From NCBI GenBank assembly GCA_949358305.1, contig OX442315.1, positions 22,780,427-22,844,426 on the forward strand: a stretch of DNA of 64,000 nucleotides, written 5' to 3'. The translations under genes and the position numbers were made by a program. Source of the stretch: Strigamia acuminata. Its lineage: Eukaryota > Arthropoda > Chilopoda > Geophilomorpha > Linotaeniidae. Position 1 is the stretch's first letter. Every line of letters begins with the position of its first letter. Below, one piece after another: positions 29,834 to 39,500 of this stretch. The notes beneath the pieces were generated by a model. That model was not told the DNA's origin and ran no database searches. It worked only from the letters and a program-made list of their open reading frames with translations.

Positions 29834-30146
29834 TTAATTTTGATTTTCGTCTTCACGGGCTGAAGTTGTTTTGATGCATTTTTCGCATTCCGCTTGAGCT
29901 TGTTTAATAGCCATAAGCAAAGAAGGATCCACAGAAGTGCAAAGTTTTAACTCCATTTCAGCATATTTTACTGGAAGAAAAACAATATTTTAAAAGTTGA
30001 ACAAGTTTTTAAAAATCGTCGTTGTTCACGAAGATACCTCTCATTTGCAAAATGGTCTTATTCATCTCTATTAGTTCCTGCTTGCAATTTTCCATTTCCA
30101 TTGAAAGTTTATCATAATAATCAACATCATCGGATTCAACCGACAT
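29834..30146 (-). CDS. small coiled-coil protein, unrecognised (81 aa)
   Basis: Two exons on the minus strand, 30038-30146 and 29834-29970, with a 67 nt GT-AG intron; 81 residues starting MSVESDDVDYYDKLSMEME. It has an acidic N-terminus followed by a heptad-like helical stretch (MENCKQELIEMNKTILQMR, then KYAEMELKL), and a C-terminal cluster AECEKC before a charged tail. I do not recognise the family; size and coiled-coil suggest a subunit of a larger assembly. An in-frame ATG lies upstream at 30296, but the intervening residues look like translated 5' UTR. The gene converges on PERK (275 bp gap). Confidence 0.6.
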
Positions 30147-31539
30147 TCTTTTAGTCAATAATAAAAAATATATCGACACAATTGAAAAATCGTCCGCTAA
30201 TTTTCTACCGAAATAAAACGAAAGCGTTCGACTAAAGCGCTTTAACTTGACAAGTTTCAATCCACCAGCTACCGGTAGACGGCAATACCATCCCATCACA
30301 CAAACTTTAGTCTAGTTTCATTCGCTGCTGCGAAATGTCTTGAGTCTTCTCAGTTTCGGTCCTCGCGTCATGTGATATTTTATCTATCGTCTTTAACTAC
30401 TCAAAGGTAAGGTAAAAACATTAATACCTATTGATATTCAACAAAACCACAAGTTGCCATTTTTGTTCTTGAACTTTATCAAACGTGTTCCAGTACAAAC
30501 AAACATTTAATTGCTTATCGCACTAATTTCAAGTGTGTAATTTTTATTTTATCATGCTCGCATCGGATACAAAATACCGGTATAATCGAATGGCATGCAA
30601 AAAGTGCATATTAGTATGAGTCATGCTCGCGTTCCAACGAGGTGAGAGGAGGGTGGGACAAACACAGCTTCTTCAACAGGTAGTTAAAAATCATTACGGG
30701 ACATTTGTTTTTACAACTTTTTTAGTTAGACTCTTATTATTTTTAAATGAAATTAATGAAAAGTTTCAAAGCACATTTTTTCAGACTACACAAGTATACC
30801 GCACATTCTTTTCGGTTCGTTTCATGTGAGATTTTTAATCGGATTATGCACTGGATTATCACGAGGTCACGGGGATGTGTTTAAAAAACTCCCATGCTAA
30901 ATAAGGTGACTTATGGGGATTTAAAACTGGATAAAAATGCTTAAAAACCTCGAATTAGGTCCCCGAGCTTAGAAAAATTCGTCCTGAAAGTGGTGACATT
31001 TTCCAAATTCCTTCGAAACATGTAGCAGCTCGTTTTTTGGTTATGGTCAGTCAAAGTAACCGACAAAGTGGAGTGAAACAAAAACAAGCCTTTTCCCAAC
31101 CCAACCCTTGCACCTCCTGCTGCTAACTTAATGACGGTAGGGGGTTAGAAAAACACACCCAACTCACCAACTGTAAAAACGTTTAACGTGCAAACTGCAG
31201 GTAGCTAACCAAACTAACAATCTAGAAATATTTAATGTCGACATCCAACAGTTTTTCATTTTCTAAATTGCATTTGAAAAACTTTGAAGTTTTTAATTTA
31301 AATTTTAAAGGGGTAAAAAAAATTTAATTCAATTTTTCAGTCTGTGTTATAAAAATCCTGTTGACTGATTGGCTTCCTGGTGAGCTCAATTTTTACTGAA
31401 AAGGAAATCGAAATGACGGAATGTGGACTTCCTTCGGATATGAGGACACAAAGACTATTGAATAGTCGTCTCTGTTGTGATTGGGGCTGGGGCCTACATT
31501 TACAAAGTCAAGTATGCACGACTTCTGAGTTGTACATTA
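30147..31539. other. non-coding stretch with a probable divergent promoter and a candidate non-coding first exon
   Basis: No convincing coding sequence. Around 30300-30406 a less AT-rich stretch ends in a good splice donor, tcaaag|gtaagg (donor at 30407), directed to the right. This could be the 5' UTR exon of the next plus-strand host gene (coding start 50641), with the retroelement in between. The rest (30420-31539) is intron-like and ends at the retroelement target site. Assignment of the exon is inference. Confidence 0.35.
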
Positions 31540-31543
31540 GTGT
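31540..31543. repeat. target site duplication GTGT, left copy
   Basis: GTGT directly precedes the 5' LTR (TGTAGTGACC) and recurs at 50424-50427 directly after the 3' LTR. A 4 bp duplication is usual for Ty3/mdg4-type integrases. Confidence 0.8.
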
Positions 31544-32511
31544 TGTAGTGACCCTAGTGGTCACTAGTGAAGTGTCAGAAAAAGTCTGAAAATAATATTT
31601 TAGTTTATTATATTTTAGTTTGAGTTTTTATGCTTCCTGTCTACAGGCTAGAAAGCGAAGCAGAGTGGGAGGAAATGTGGGTGGTTGCCAGGGTAACCAG
31701 CCCACAAGCCTCCAAACAGGAAATGAGTCCTGAGAGGAGTGAGAACTCCTCAGTATGAATTCAACTTTTGCCAGAGAACAACCACAAAACTACCCAGAGA
31801 AAACCTCCAGTATTTTGTGATTCCTCCAAGAGTTGCCATATTCCTGAGTTAGCCAGCTGCTAATTTGGGAGCTTTTCCTACTGTTGTAACAGACAACAGC
31901 GGGATATCACGGTCTTGCCGCATTTCACGTGCGGTGGGATTTCATTCACATTCTTGAGATAACTCATTGTTGTCTTGGGATTTCGCCTCGCCGTGAAGAG
32001 AATCCGGCTAGACGCTGCGAAGAGTCGCAAATACGTCGCCACGACGACGGAGTTGCGAGCACGAGAGTTTGACGTTACGGAAAGAGTCCGATTGACCAAG
32101 CGAGTCGGCGTGAGTCGATTCGCATCAGACGATTTCCGAGGAGTTCGAGAAGTTGAGTGACGGAATAAGTCCGTTTTCACCGTGGAGCGACGCCGAGCAG
32201 AATATCGAGACGAGCGTCGAGGAGAGAGCCGTAGAAGCGCGACGAAAACGAGCCGTTATCGTCGCCGGAACGTTGGAATCGTCAAGCTAACGTTTCCACG
32301 TCGATTTGAAGTTATTTCCTCATTTCATCTATTATTTCATTTCTTATTTCCATTAAGCTTTATTTATCACTGTAATTTATCTTATTCTAAGTCAGAATAA
32401 ACCATTTTGTGAGTTTTATATTAAAGAGTAGTTTTTATGATAAGTCTTGTCTAAGCATCAATAAGTCTAGAATTATTATTATTTATTTAATAATAATTTG
32501 GGCTCATTACA
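31544..32511 (+). repeat. 5' LTR (968 bp)
   Basis: Begins TGTAGTGACC and ends CTCATTACA, the expected TG...CA ends. The same 968 bp is found at 49456-50423; every stretch compared by eye was identical. A short hairpin (agtgacc / ggtcact, 5 nt loop) lies at 31547-31565 just inside the left end. The aataaa at about 32395 is the likely polyadenylation signal. Apparent reading frames inside the LTR are present in both copies and are not credible genes. Confidence 0.95.
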
Positions 32512-32513
32512 CC

Positions 32514-32531
32514 TGGGGGCCCGTTAAAAAA
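32514..32531 (+). promoter_or_regulatory. primer binding site of the retrotransposon
   Basis: Two bases after the 5' LTR the sequence reads tgggggcccgtt, beginning with the TGG that pairs with a tRNA CCA end. The first ten or so bases resemble the tRNA-Pro type site of some retroviruses. The tRNA identity is inference. Confidence 0.6.
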
Positions 32532-32637
32532 TTTTGAACCTTAACAACTAAATTCAGTTGAGGGACCGCCATTTTGTCTTTTAAATTTGTGATAGGAAAT
32601 TTTCTGTTTCTTTCTTCTCTATTCTGTGTTACAAATA

Positions 32638-35600
32638 ATGTCTTTGCCACAAGATTCGAGGAGAGGGAGAGGAACGAGACGAGGAGTCCGCACTAGAGGC
32701 GGTACGGCCGGAGGAGCGACCGGCGGAGCAGCGGAGCCATATTTCGATTCATCATCCAGCCCGGAGAGAGAATCGGACCAAGATCCCGAACAGCGCCGAC
32801 TAACCAGTCAAGATTTTTGGTTGGAAACGTCGCAGGAAACTCAAAGGGAAGAGCCCTGTGTCACCTCACCAGTCGATAAGACTTCGCCCAGCGTGCCGTC
32901 GACTCCAAGCAGCAAAATTGACTTAACGAATATGTCGTTGGAGCAAGTGATTGCCGTCGCTCACAAACGAGGGAAATTGATAAAACACTATCACGCCGCA
33001 GCCAAACAAAGAGCGCGAGACGACGCGGAAACTTCGGGCGAAAATTCCCCGGCCCGACATAAATTGTCACGAGTACGCCAGCGCATCGCCGATCTCATGC
33101 AGGAAAATGCAGACCGATTGGCAGAGCGGCAGCGTCAGTACGCAGAAGGCGTTACACTTTCCGATGAAGACGTTGCAAACATCACAAAGGCGATGAAAGA
33201 CAGCACCCGACAGCTGCAAAATTTCCATCAAGAGGAATACGAGATGGTACGACGTCTCAAAATGGAAGAACGCCAAACGCGCCAAGCGAAGTACGAGGCA
33301 GAATTGGCCAAACAAGCGACGGAAGACGAAATTCGTGCCAAAAAGGACCAATTGGACAGAGAAATGCAAGCGGAGAAAGACAGAATGGAAGCTGAGAGGA
33401 TCCGCCTAGCAACGGAACGACAAGAATTACGTGATAGACGTAAGGCGCAGGAATTAGCAAATCGAGATGCGATACGTGCCGAAAATCAACGTATCGAGCA
33501 AGAAAAAATACGTTTGGCGAACGAGTATCGAGACTTGCAGGAGAAACGTCTAGCGGAAATAGCGGCTGATCGAGCAGCTATGCAAGCCGAAAGACAGAGG
33601 ATTGCAGCGGAAAGAGTCCGCGTGGAAGCGGAACGTTTAGCATTAATTGCAGCACAAAAGGCAGCGGAAACAGCAGAAAGCAAGGAGATCCACTACCTTC
33701 GTCAGAACGCTCTTGAAGCGCAAGAAGCAGCGGAAAGAGTCCGCCAAGAGAATGAGGAGCTCAAATATCTTGCACAATGCCAGTACGCCAGACCAACGAA
33801 CATTCCACCACGCCAGCCAGAAGTGGTCAATTTATCACCAGGCTCGTCCGCAAATCCTTTAAAAAGGAGAGGTGATGTGGATGAAAGAAGAGATGCTAAA
33901 AGAGCATCAGTTTCACCAGCAAAAAATCCAAACGTGCTGGACGTGATTGCACAGAGAAATCGTCAGCGTGCAACGGACCAACCTGCTGGACCAATTAAAA
34001 AACAAGGTGCAGTAACAGGAGTGGACCCGGAGGATTTCCAAAAATGGCAGACAGCACGCAGAAAAATGGATTCAGACAACAGGGATCACCAAACTCCAAT
34101 AGAAACTGAAAATGTCAGTAATCCTGCAACAAAAGGCGCATGTGGAGGCAAAGCTTTGGGAGAATATCTTGAAGACGCTCGAGACGACGAGAACCCCGCC
34201 TATCGAAGATCATACACGTTCATGGAAACGGTTGAACAATTAGCCGAAGCCAATGAAAGAGAGGATCGGCGAAGATTGCGGGAAACACAGACGAAACAAC
34301 AAGCGGATAGTCAACGCGAAATGAGTCGCGAATGTGAAAAACAAAAATTCCAACATGATCAAGAAGTTCCGGAGCAAGATAAAAGCAGTAGTCAAGATGC
34401 TGCAACCGGACAAGATGGAGCAACTGGGCAAGCCAGTTACACAAGAATTAGAAATTATGACGACTATCTGCAGGGCAAATATTCACAGCAACCTGAAAAT
34501 ATAAATCCACGAAATGAGTCGTGTAATCGAGATGCTGCCCGTTCAAAAGACGACAGATATGTTGGACCAAACCCACATATAGGACAAGATGTAAATTTAC
34601 GAAATGAGTCATGCAACCGTCAAGAAGCCCGTTCACGCAGTGAAGTGCGATTTGCAGACGAAACTCGAGCACATAATGACACAGATATGCGAAATGTATC
34701 GTGTTGTCAAGACGAACCACGCCAGCAAAGTGACGCCCGCTTCAGAGACGAGACTCGTCAACAAAGCAATTATGGTCCAGTGGGACAAAGCTGTTATAAT
34801 CGAAACGAGTCGATATCAAGAGAAGGCCCAAGTCCACAATACGGCCACCAACAGGACTCACGACAGGATAGGGGCTCCTATTGGTACGAATCCTATACGA
34901 ATAGAGATTCACATGAGCAACGTGATGATTCACACAGACGACGTGAAGATTCCAATAGGCGACGAGACGACTCATACCGAGACCAACGGAGGTCACGCTC
35001 CAGTCCACCACCATCACAACACGAGTATGAGCGAAAATATTCACATTCAGATCAGTTTCGTCGTGAAGAGCCAAATTACTCAAGGCCACAAGGTGAGAGA
35101 TGGGATAGAGGGAATTCCCGTTCGGATAACAGAGATCCGCCCCCATCAAATACATTACCAACTAGTTCCAGAGAATTGGAAGAAATCATCGCAAGACAGA
35201 TTGACTCAAAATTGTCGCAAATTCCTTCAAAATCTCAGGAAATGGAGGAAGTTCTAAGGAAACTTATTCTGAAATATTGCACTAATAATTGGACACATTA
35301 CTACAACTCACCACACCAAATCAAGTGGGACCGCATTAATCCGGACATGTTTGATGGAGGATGGCAAATCGGAACCCAGTTTTTAGATGAAGTAATGCAC
35401 GTGGTGACAAGTCACGAAATGGACCCGGATGTGGCTTTACATAAGTTGATACCAAAAATGTTGGTTGGTAGTGCAACGAATTGGTTTCGAAAAAATAAAT
35501 TCACGCACTGGAATGAATTTGTAAAGTCATTCATGAAAGAATACGGGGAGTCCAATGCAATGATGATAAAGTATTGGGACAACCACAAACAAATGTTGGG

Positions 35601-36534
35601 CGAAGACATTCGGTCTTACTTAAGACGAACAGAAGATCTAATTGCTCAGCTCCCGTATCACATCAGCGATTTCGACGAAGATAGAAAATTCAGAAACGGT
35701 CTGACACCCTTTTCCGAGAAGGTATTAAGAATGGTGGATGCACCAATGGCCAGTTCTTTCGAAAAATTACAAGAATTTATAAGGAACAATCAAATGTATA
35801 TTGATGACAGATATGCATCAGACCTCCCGCTAGAAGAGCAAAGAGCACGGGATGACTTGCAGCGACACCACTCAGACTATACGAGATCCGGTGCAAAAAT
35901 GATGCGCCCACGCTCGCAATTTTTATTATCATCTCGGGAGGAAGGGTCCACCAAAAAACAAGAAAGTGGACCATCGCCTTATCCTCAACCACGAGTGCCA
36001 ACGCGACCAACGGTCAAATGGGTACAAGACTCGTCCGAAGCAACCGAATCAGTCGGTAATACACAAATAATGTTAACAGAATACTCGGAAGATGAATTAA
36101 ACACTCTAATGGATGCGGCAAGCGTATTGTTTACACGGAACAATCCAGCGATAACAAAATACAAGCCGCAAATGCAAACAAGGTTGCCACATCAAACGGT
36201 TGTGCAGCCGCAGACACAAGGAAATTCGTCCTTTCCGACCAAACCGTACTCTGTCGACTTCAACTCAAAAATAGAAGTACAAACTCCACAATTAAGTGAA
36301 AGTAAGGGACAGACTTCTACGCCAGGCGGCGCAACGGATGGTAATAAGACCAGTCAAGTAAAATTGACACCGGAGAATGCACCGTGCCATAATTGTGGCC
36401 AAGTTGGACACTGGGTACGGCAATGTCAACAGCCAAAGAGAATGTTGTCCAAAGATGAAATGGAACATCTCATTAATTCTTTATCCGACAACCTTACAAA
36501 AAACTTGAACGCGCGGGCTCAGGAAAAGCAGTAG
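32638..36534 (+). CDS. gag: Gag polyprotein of the LTR retrotransposon (1298 aa)
   Basis: Start chosen at the ATG 32638 (MSLPQDSRRGRGTRR). Order seen: an Arg/Gly-rich N-terminus (about residues 8-35); a long predicted coiled coil full of Glu, Arg, Ala and Gln (about residues 130-390, with repeats such as AERQRIAAERVRVEAERLAL); a charged, Asn/Gln/Arg-rich disordered stretch (about 400-870); then a retrotransposon-gag capsid-like domain (about 900-1070, with ATNWFRKNKFTHWNEFVKSF and GEDIRSYLRRTEDLIAQL); and one CCHC zinc knuckle, CHNCGQVGHWVRQC, near 36388-36430. Gag packages the RNA and forms the particle. It is about three times longer than a typical Ty3-type Gag because of the N-terminal extension. 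The frame is intact. Confidence 0.9.
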   Translation: MSLPQDSRRGRGTRRGVRTRGGTAGGATGGAAEPYFDSSSSPERESDQDPEQRRLTSQDFWLETSQETQREEPCVTSPVDKTSPSVPSTPSSKIDLTNMSLEQVIAVAHKRGKLIKHYHAAAKQRARDDAETSGENSPARHKLSRVRQRIADLMQENADRLAERQRQYAEGVTLSDEDVANITKAMKDSTRQLQNFHQEEYEMVRRLKMEERQTRQAKYEAELAKQATEDEIRAKKDQLDREMQAEKDRMEAERIRLATERQELRDRRKAQELANRDAIRAENQRIEQEKIRLANEYRDLQEKRLAEIAADRAAMQAERQRIAAERVRVEAERLALIAAQKAAETAESKEIHYLRQNALEAQEAAERVRQENEELKYLAQCQYARPTNIPPRQPEVVNLSPGSSANPLKRRGDVDERRDAKRASVSPAKNPNVLDVIAQRNRQRATDQPAGPIKKQGAVTGVDPEDFQKWQTARRKMDSDNRDHQTPIETENVSNPATKGACGGKALGEYLEDARDDENPAYRRSYTFMETVEQLAEANEREDRRRLRETQTKQQADSQREMSRECEKQKFQHDQEVPEQDKSSSQDAATGQDGATGQASYTRIRNYDDYLQGKYSQQPENINPRNESCNRDAARSKDDRYVGPNPHIGQDVNLRNESCNRQEARSRSEVRFADETRAHNDTDMRNVSCCQDEPRQQSDARFRDETRQQSNYGPVGQSCYNRNESISREGPSPQYGHQQDSRQDRGSYWYESYTNRDSHEQRDDSHRRREDSNRRRDDSYRDQRRSRSSPPPSQHEYERKYSHSDQFRREEPNYSRPQGERWDRGNSRSDNRDPPPSNTLPTSSRELEEIIARQIDSKLSQIPSKSQEMEEVLRKLILKYCTNNWTHYYNSPHQIKWDRINPDMFDGGWQIGTQFLDEVMHVVTSHEMDPDVALHKLIPKMLVGSATNWFRKNKFTHWNEFVKSFMKEYGESNAMMIKYWDNHKQMLGEDIRSYLRRTEDLIAQLPYHISDFDEDRKFRNGLTPFSEKVLRMVDAPMASSFEKLQEFIRNNQMYIDDRYASDLPLEEQRARDDLQRHHSDYTRSGAKMMRPRSQFLLSSREEGSTKKQESGPSPYPQPRVPTRPTVKWVQDSSEATESVGNTQIMLTEYSEDELNTLMDAASVLFTRNNPAITKYKPQMQTRLPHQTVVQPQTQGNSSFPTKPYSVDFNSKIEVQTPQLSESKGQTSTPGGATDGNKTSQVKLTPENAPCHNCGQVGHWVRQCQQPKRMLSKDEMEHLINSLSDNLTKNLNARAQEKQ

Positions 36535-39500
36535 AGCTCGCGCTGACAAAAAATTCGGAAAAACTGCAAGATGCCCAACCAACAACAGCTCTATCCGTGG
36601 AAGTAGTAGAGAATTCAGAAGGGTTATCGGAGACCCAATCAATAGATGAAAAGGTAATAGAGACTTCATTAATATTAAAAACATCGGTGGAGTCACAAGA
36701 TCGGACTGAAGACATCCAAGAGACTCCACTAACAGCAAAAGTACCTTCAGGATCACGATTCATCAAAGATAGCAAAACGGGAGAATATGTGCAATCGGAA
36801 TTGATTGAAAAACCACGCAAAGTAATTGGAACTTTGGAAGGTGGAAGAGGAACAATAGTTGTTGATTACGAAGATGGTGAAGTTGTGGGAATAAAATTTC
36901 CAGCTCCAAAAGCAACAACGGAACCAAAACCGGAAGTAGCCGGGTGTTCATCAGAACCGGAATTAGCCGGCTGTTCATCAAAAACGGACAGTTTATACGA
37001 TAATGGACCACTGAAAAATACGACTATTCCTGTAATACTCACGCCACCGGAAGCAATCGGCACGATGCCCAAAAGAGGAGAAATGATTTGTGACATGGAG
37101 TGCGGACAACTCGTCGCAATGAGGTTCCCGCCTCTAGAAATAAAAGATTGTCCACCTGTAATACAAGAAGCTTATCGTTCAAACGACTTTGACAAATCAT
37201 ATTTCACAGTCAACGTGACCGAAGCTTTAAAAGATGTAAAATTGGTGCAGGAAAATGAGGCAACTATTTTTTGGACGAAGGTAAAAAAGACCTATGAAGA
37301 AACTCCATCTATAGCGGCTTGGATGACCGATACGTCAGTTGAACCAGTGGATTGGGACCCACTCCTAAAGGAGTTAACAACTTTGGAGCCAGAAGGACCA
37401 AGAATTAGAGTCTTTAACATTTTACTCCCCGAAGAAGATGTTTTAGAAGGGATGACGACGATTGACATCAAGACAGAACAAGGTTCGATCGCCGCGATGT
37501 TGGATTCCGGTGCCAATCGCAGTTGTATTTCTTGGCCACTGATTCAAGCAATGGGGTTGGAAAAACAAGTTTGGCCCCTCAAAGCCAACATGACTGTAAA
37601 TACAGCGGACAAACAAGTCCAACCTATGGGGACAATCAGAATGATGATTAGATGGACTCATGGTATGATGCAGCAGTATTTTTTAGTGTTGCCTCACGAC
37701 ATGAAGTTCATGTTAATCGGCAATGACGCAATGAAGAGGATGAAAATACAGCCAAATCCACTCAACGGCAAATGGAATTTCATCACGACAATAGATGTAC
37801 CACAACCTTACATACCGCAGTATCTTCTTGATAAATATGAGCAAAAGAAAGAAGAACCCGAATCGTCCTTGAAGACATTTAGAAAAGAAAGTAGCTTTTG
37901 TGCATTTGAGGCGAGGTTGAAGGTTGGAAATGGAGTCCATGATATGATTGAAGAAGCAAAACTGCAATTAACAGAGGCAGCACAATTAGAGCATGTGCTG
38001 AGAAAATATGAGAAGATACTCAGCAAGAATCCTGGAAAAACACACGTGCTCCAACACTCGATAAACTTAGACACGGATAAACCGATCCGAGTTCCATTTA
38101 AATCATGGAACCCACAAAAGCGCGAAATTTTAAGGACCCTCTGCCAGGAGATGATCGACAAAGGCTATGTATCGGAAGCTGAAGGAGATTACGCAACGCG
38201 AATCGTGCTGGTAATGAGACCAGGTTCGGAGCCACGCCTCTGTATCGATTACAGAGCGCTAAACGAACACACCCTTTATGACCCGCCACAAATGCCGACC
38301 ATTACGGAAATCTTAAGAGAATTAGGAGAATTCCAATGGGTGTCGACCATTGACTTAACAAAGGGCTACTGGCAGATAGACTTGAGACCGGAAGATCGTC
38401 CGAAAACGGCTTTCTGGAGCCCTATGGGTCGTTTAATGTTCAATGTCATGCCCTTCGGGCTGGTCAACGCGCCAACAACGTTTCAACGATTGATCGAAAA
38501 GGTATTGGGCGAAGCATTCAGAAAATATGCTTGGGCCTACCTGGACGATATAGTGATCGTATCAAGGACATATGAAGAACATATGAAGCACTTGGACTCA
38601 GTATTGGGAAAACTGCAGCAAGCCGGATTGCATGTGAATCCGACCAAGTCCAAATTCTGCAGAAAGGAACTTAAATTCCTGGGATATAGATTGGGAATTA
38701 ATGGATTGAGTGTGGACCCCGCAAAAGTGGCGGCAATTTCGGAATTTCCAGCGCCAAAGAATTTGACTGAACTCCAGAGATTCCTCGGAATGGTCAACTT
38801 TTTCCACCGCCTTCTGAAGGATTTGGCAACTGTGGCGGCACCACTGCGCCCATTGTTGAAGAAGGGAATAGAGTTCCTATGGGAAAATGAGCACCAAGTT
38901 GCATTTGATGAAATAAAAAAGTTATTGACTGATGCAAAGACAATGCATCTACCGAATTTACATCAATCTTTCATTGTGAGAACAGATGCGAGCAAAAAGG
39001 GTCTGGGCGCCGCTTTAATGCAGATGAAGGAAATCGACGGCCAGATGATAGAATCACCATGTGTTTATATCAGCCGATGTCTGCAGCAGGCAGAACTCAA
39101 TTATAGCGCCACCGACCTCGAGTGTTTAGCCGTCATATGGGCACTACGGAAATTCCGGCCGTATCTCGAATTCACGAGCTTCGTCGTGCAAACTGACCAC
39201 GAGGCGTTGAAATGGTTGATGAGACTGGAAGAGCCAGCAGGCCGTCTTGCCCGCTGGCAAATGGAATTGATGTCTTACAATTTCCAAATTCAGTACTTAA
39301 AGGGGACATCCAACACATTGGCCGACGCATTGTCCAGGGCGCCAATTCAGATAATTTGCGACGTGGAAGACACCGGAGAAGCCGACGGCGATCTGAGATA
39401 TTGCCCAACTGAGCCACGCAAATGGGTGGTGGGGAATTGGAATCAATTGCCACGACCGATAAGCGAAGACGAGGAGGTCGCATCATATTGGTGTCAAATG

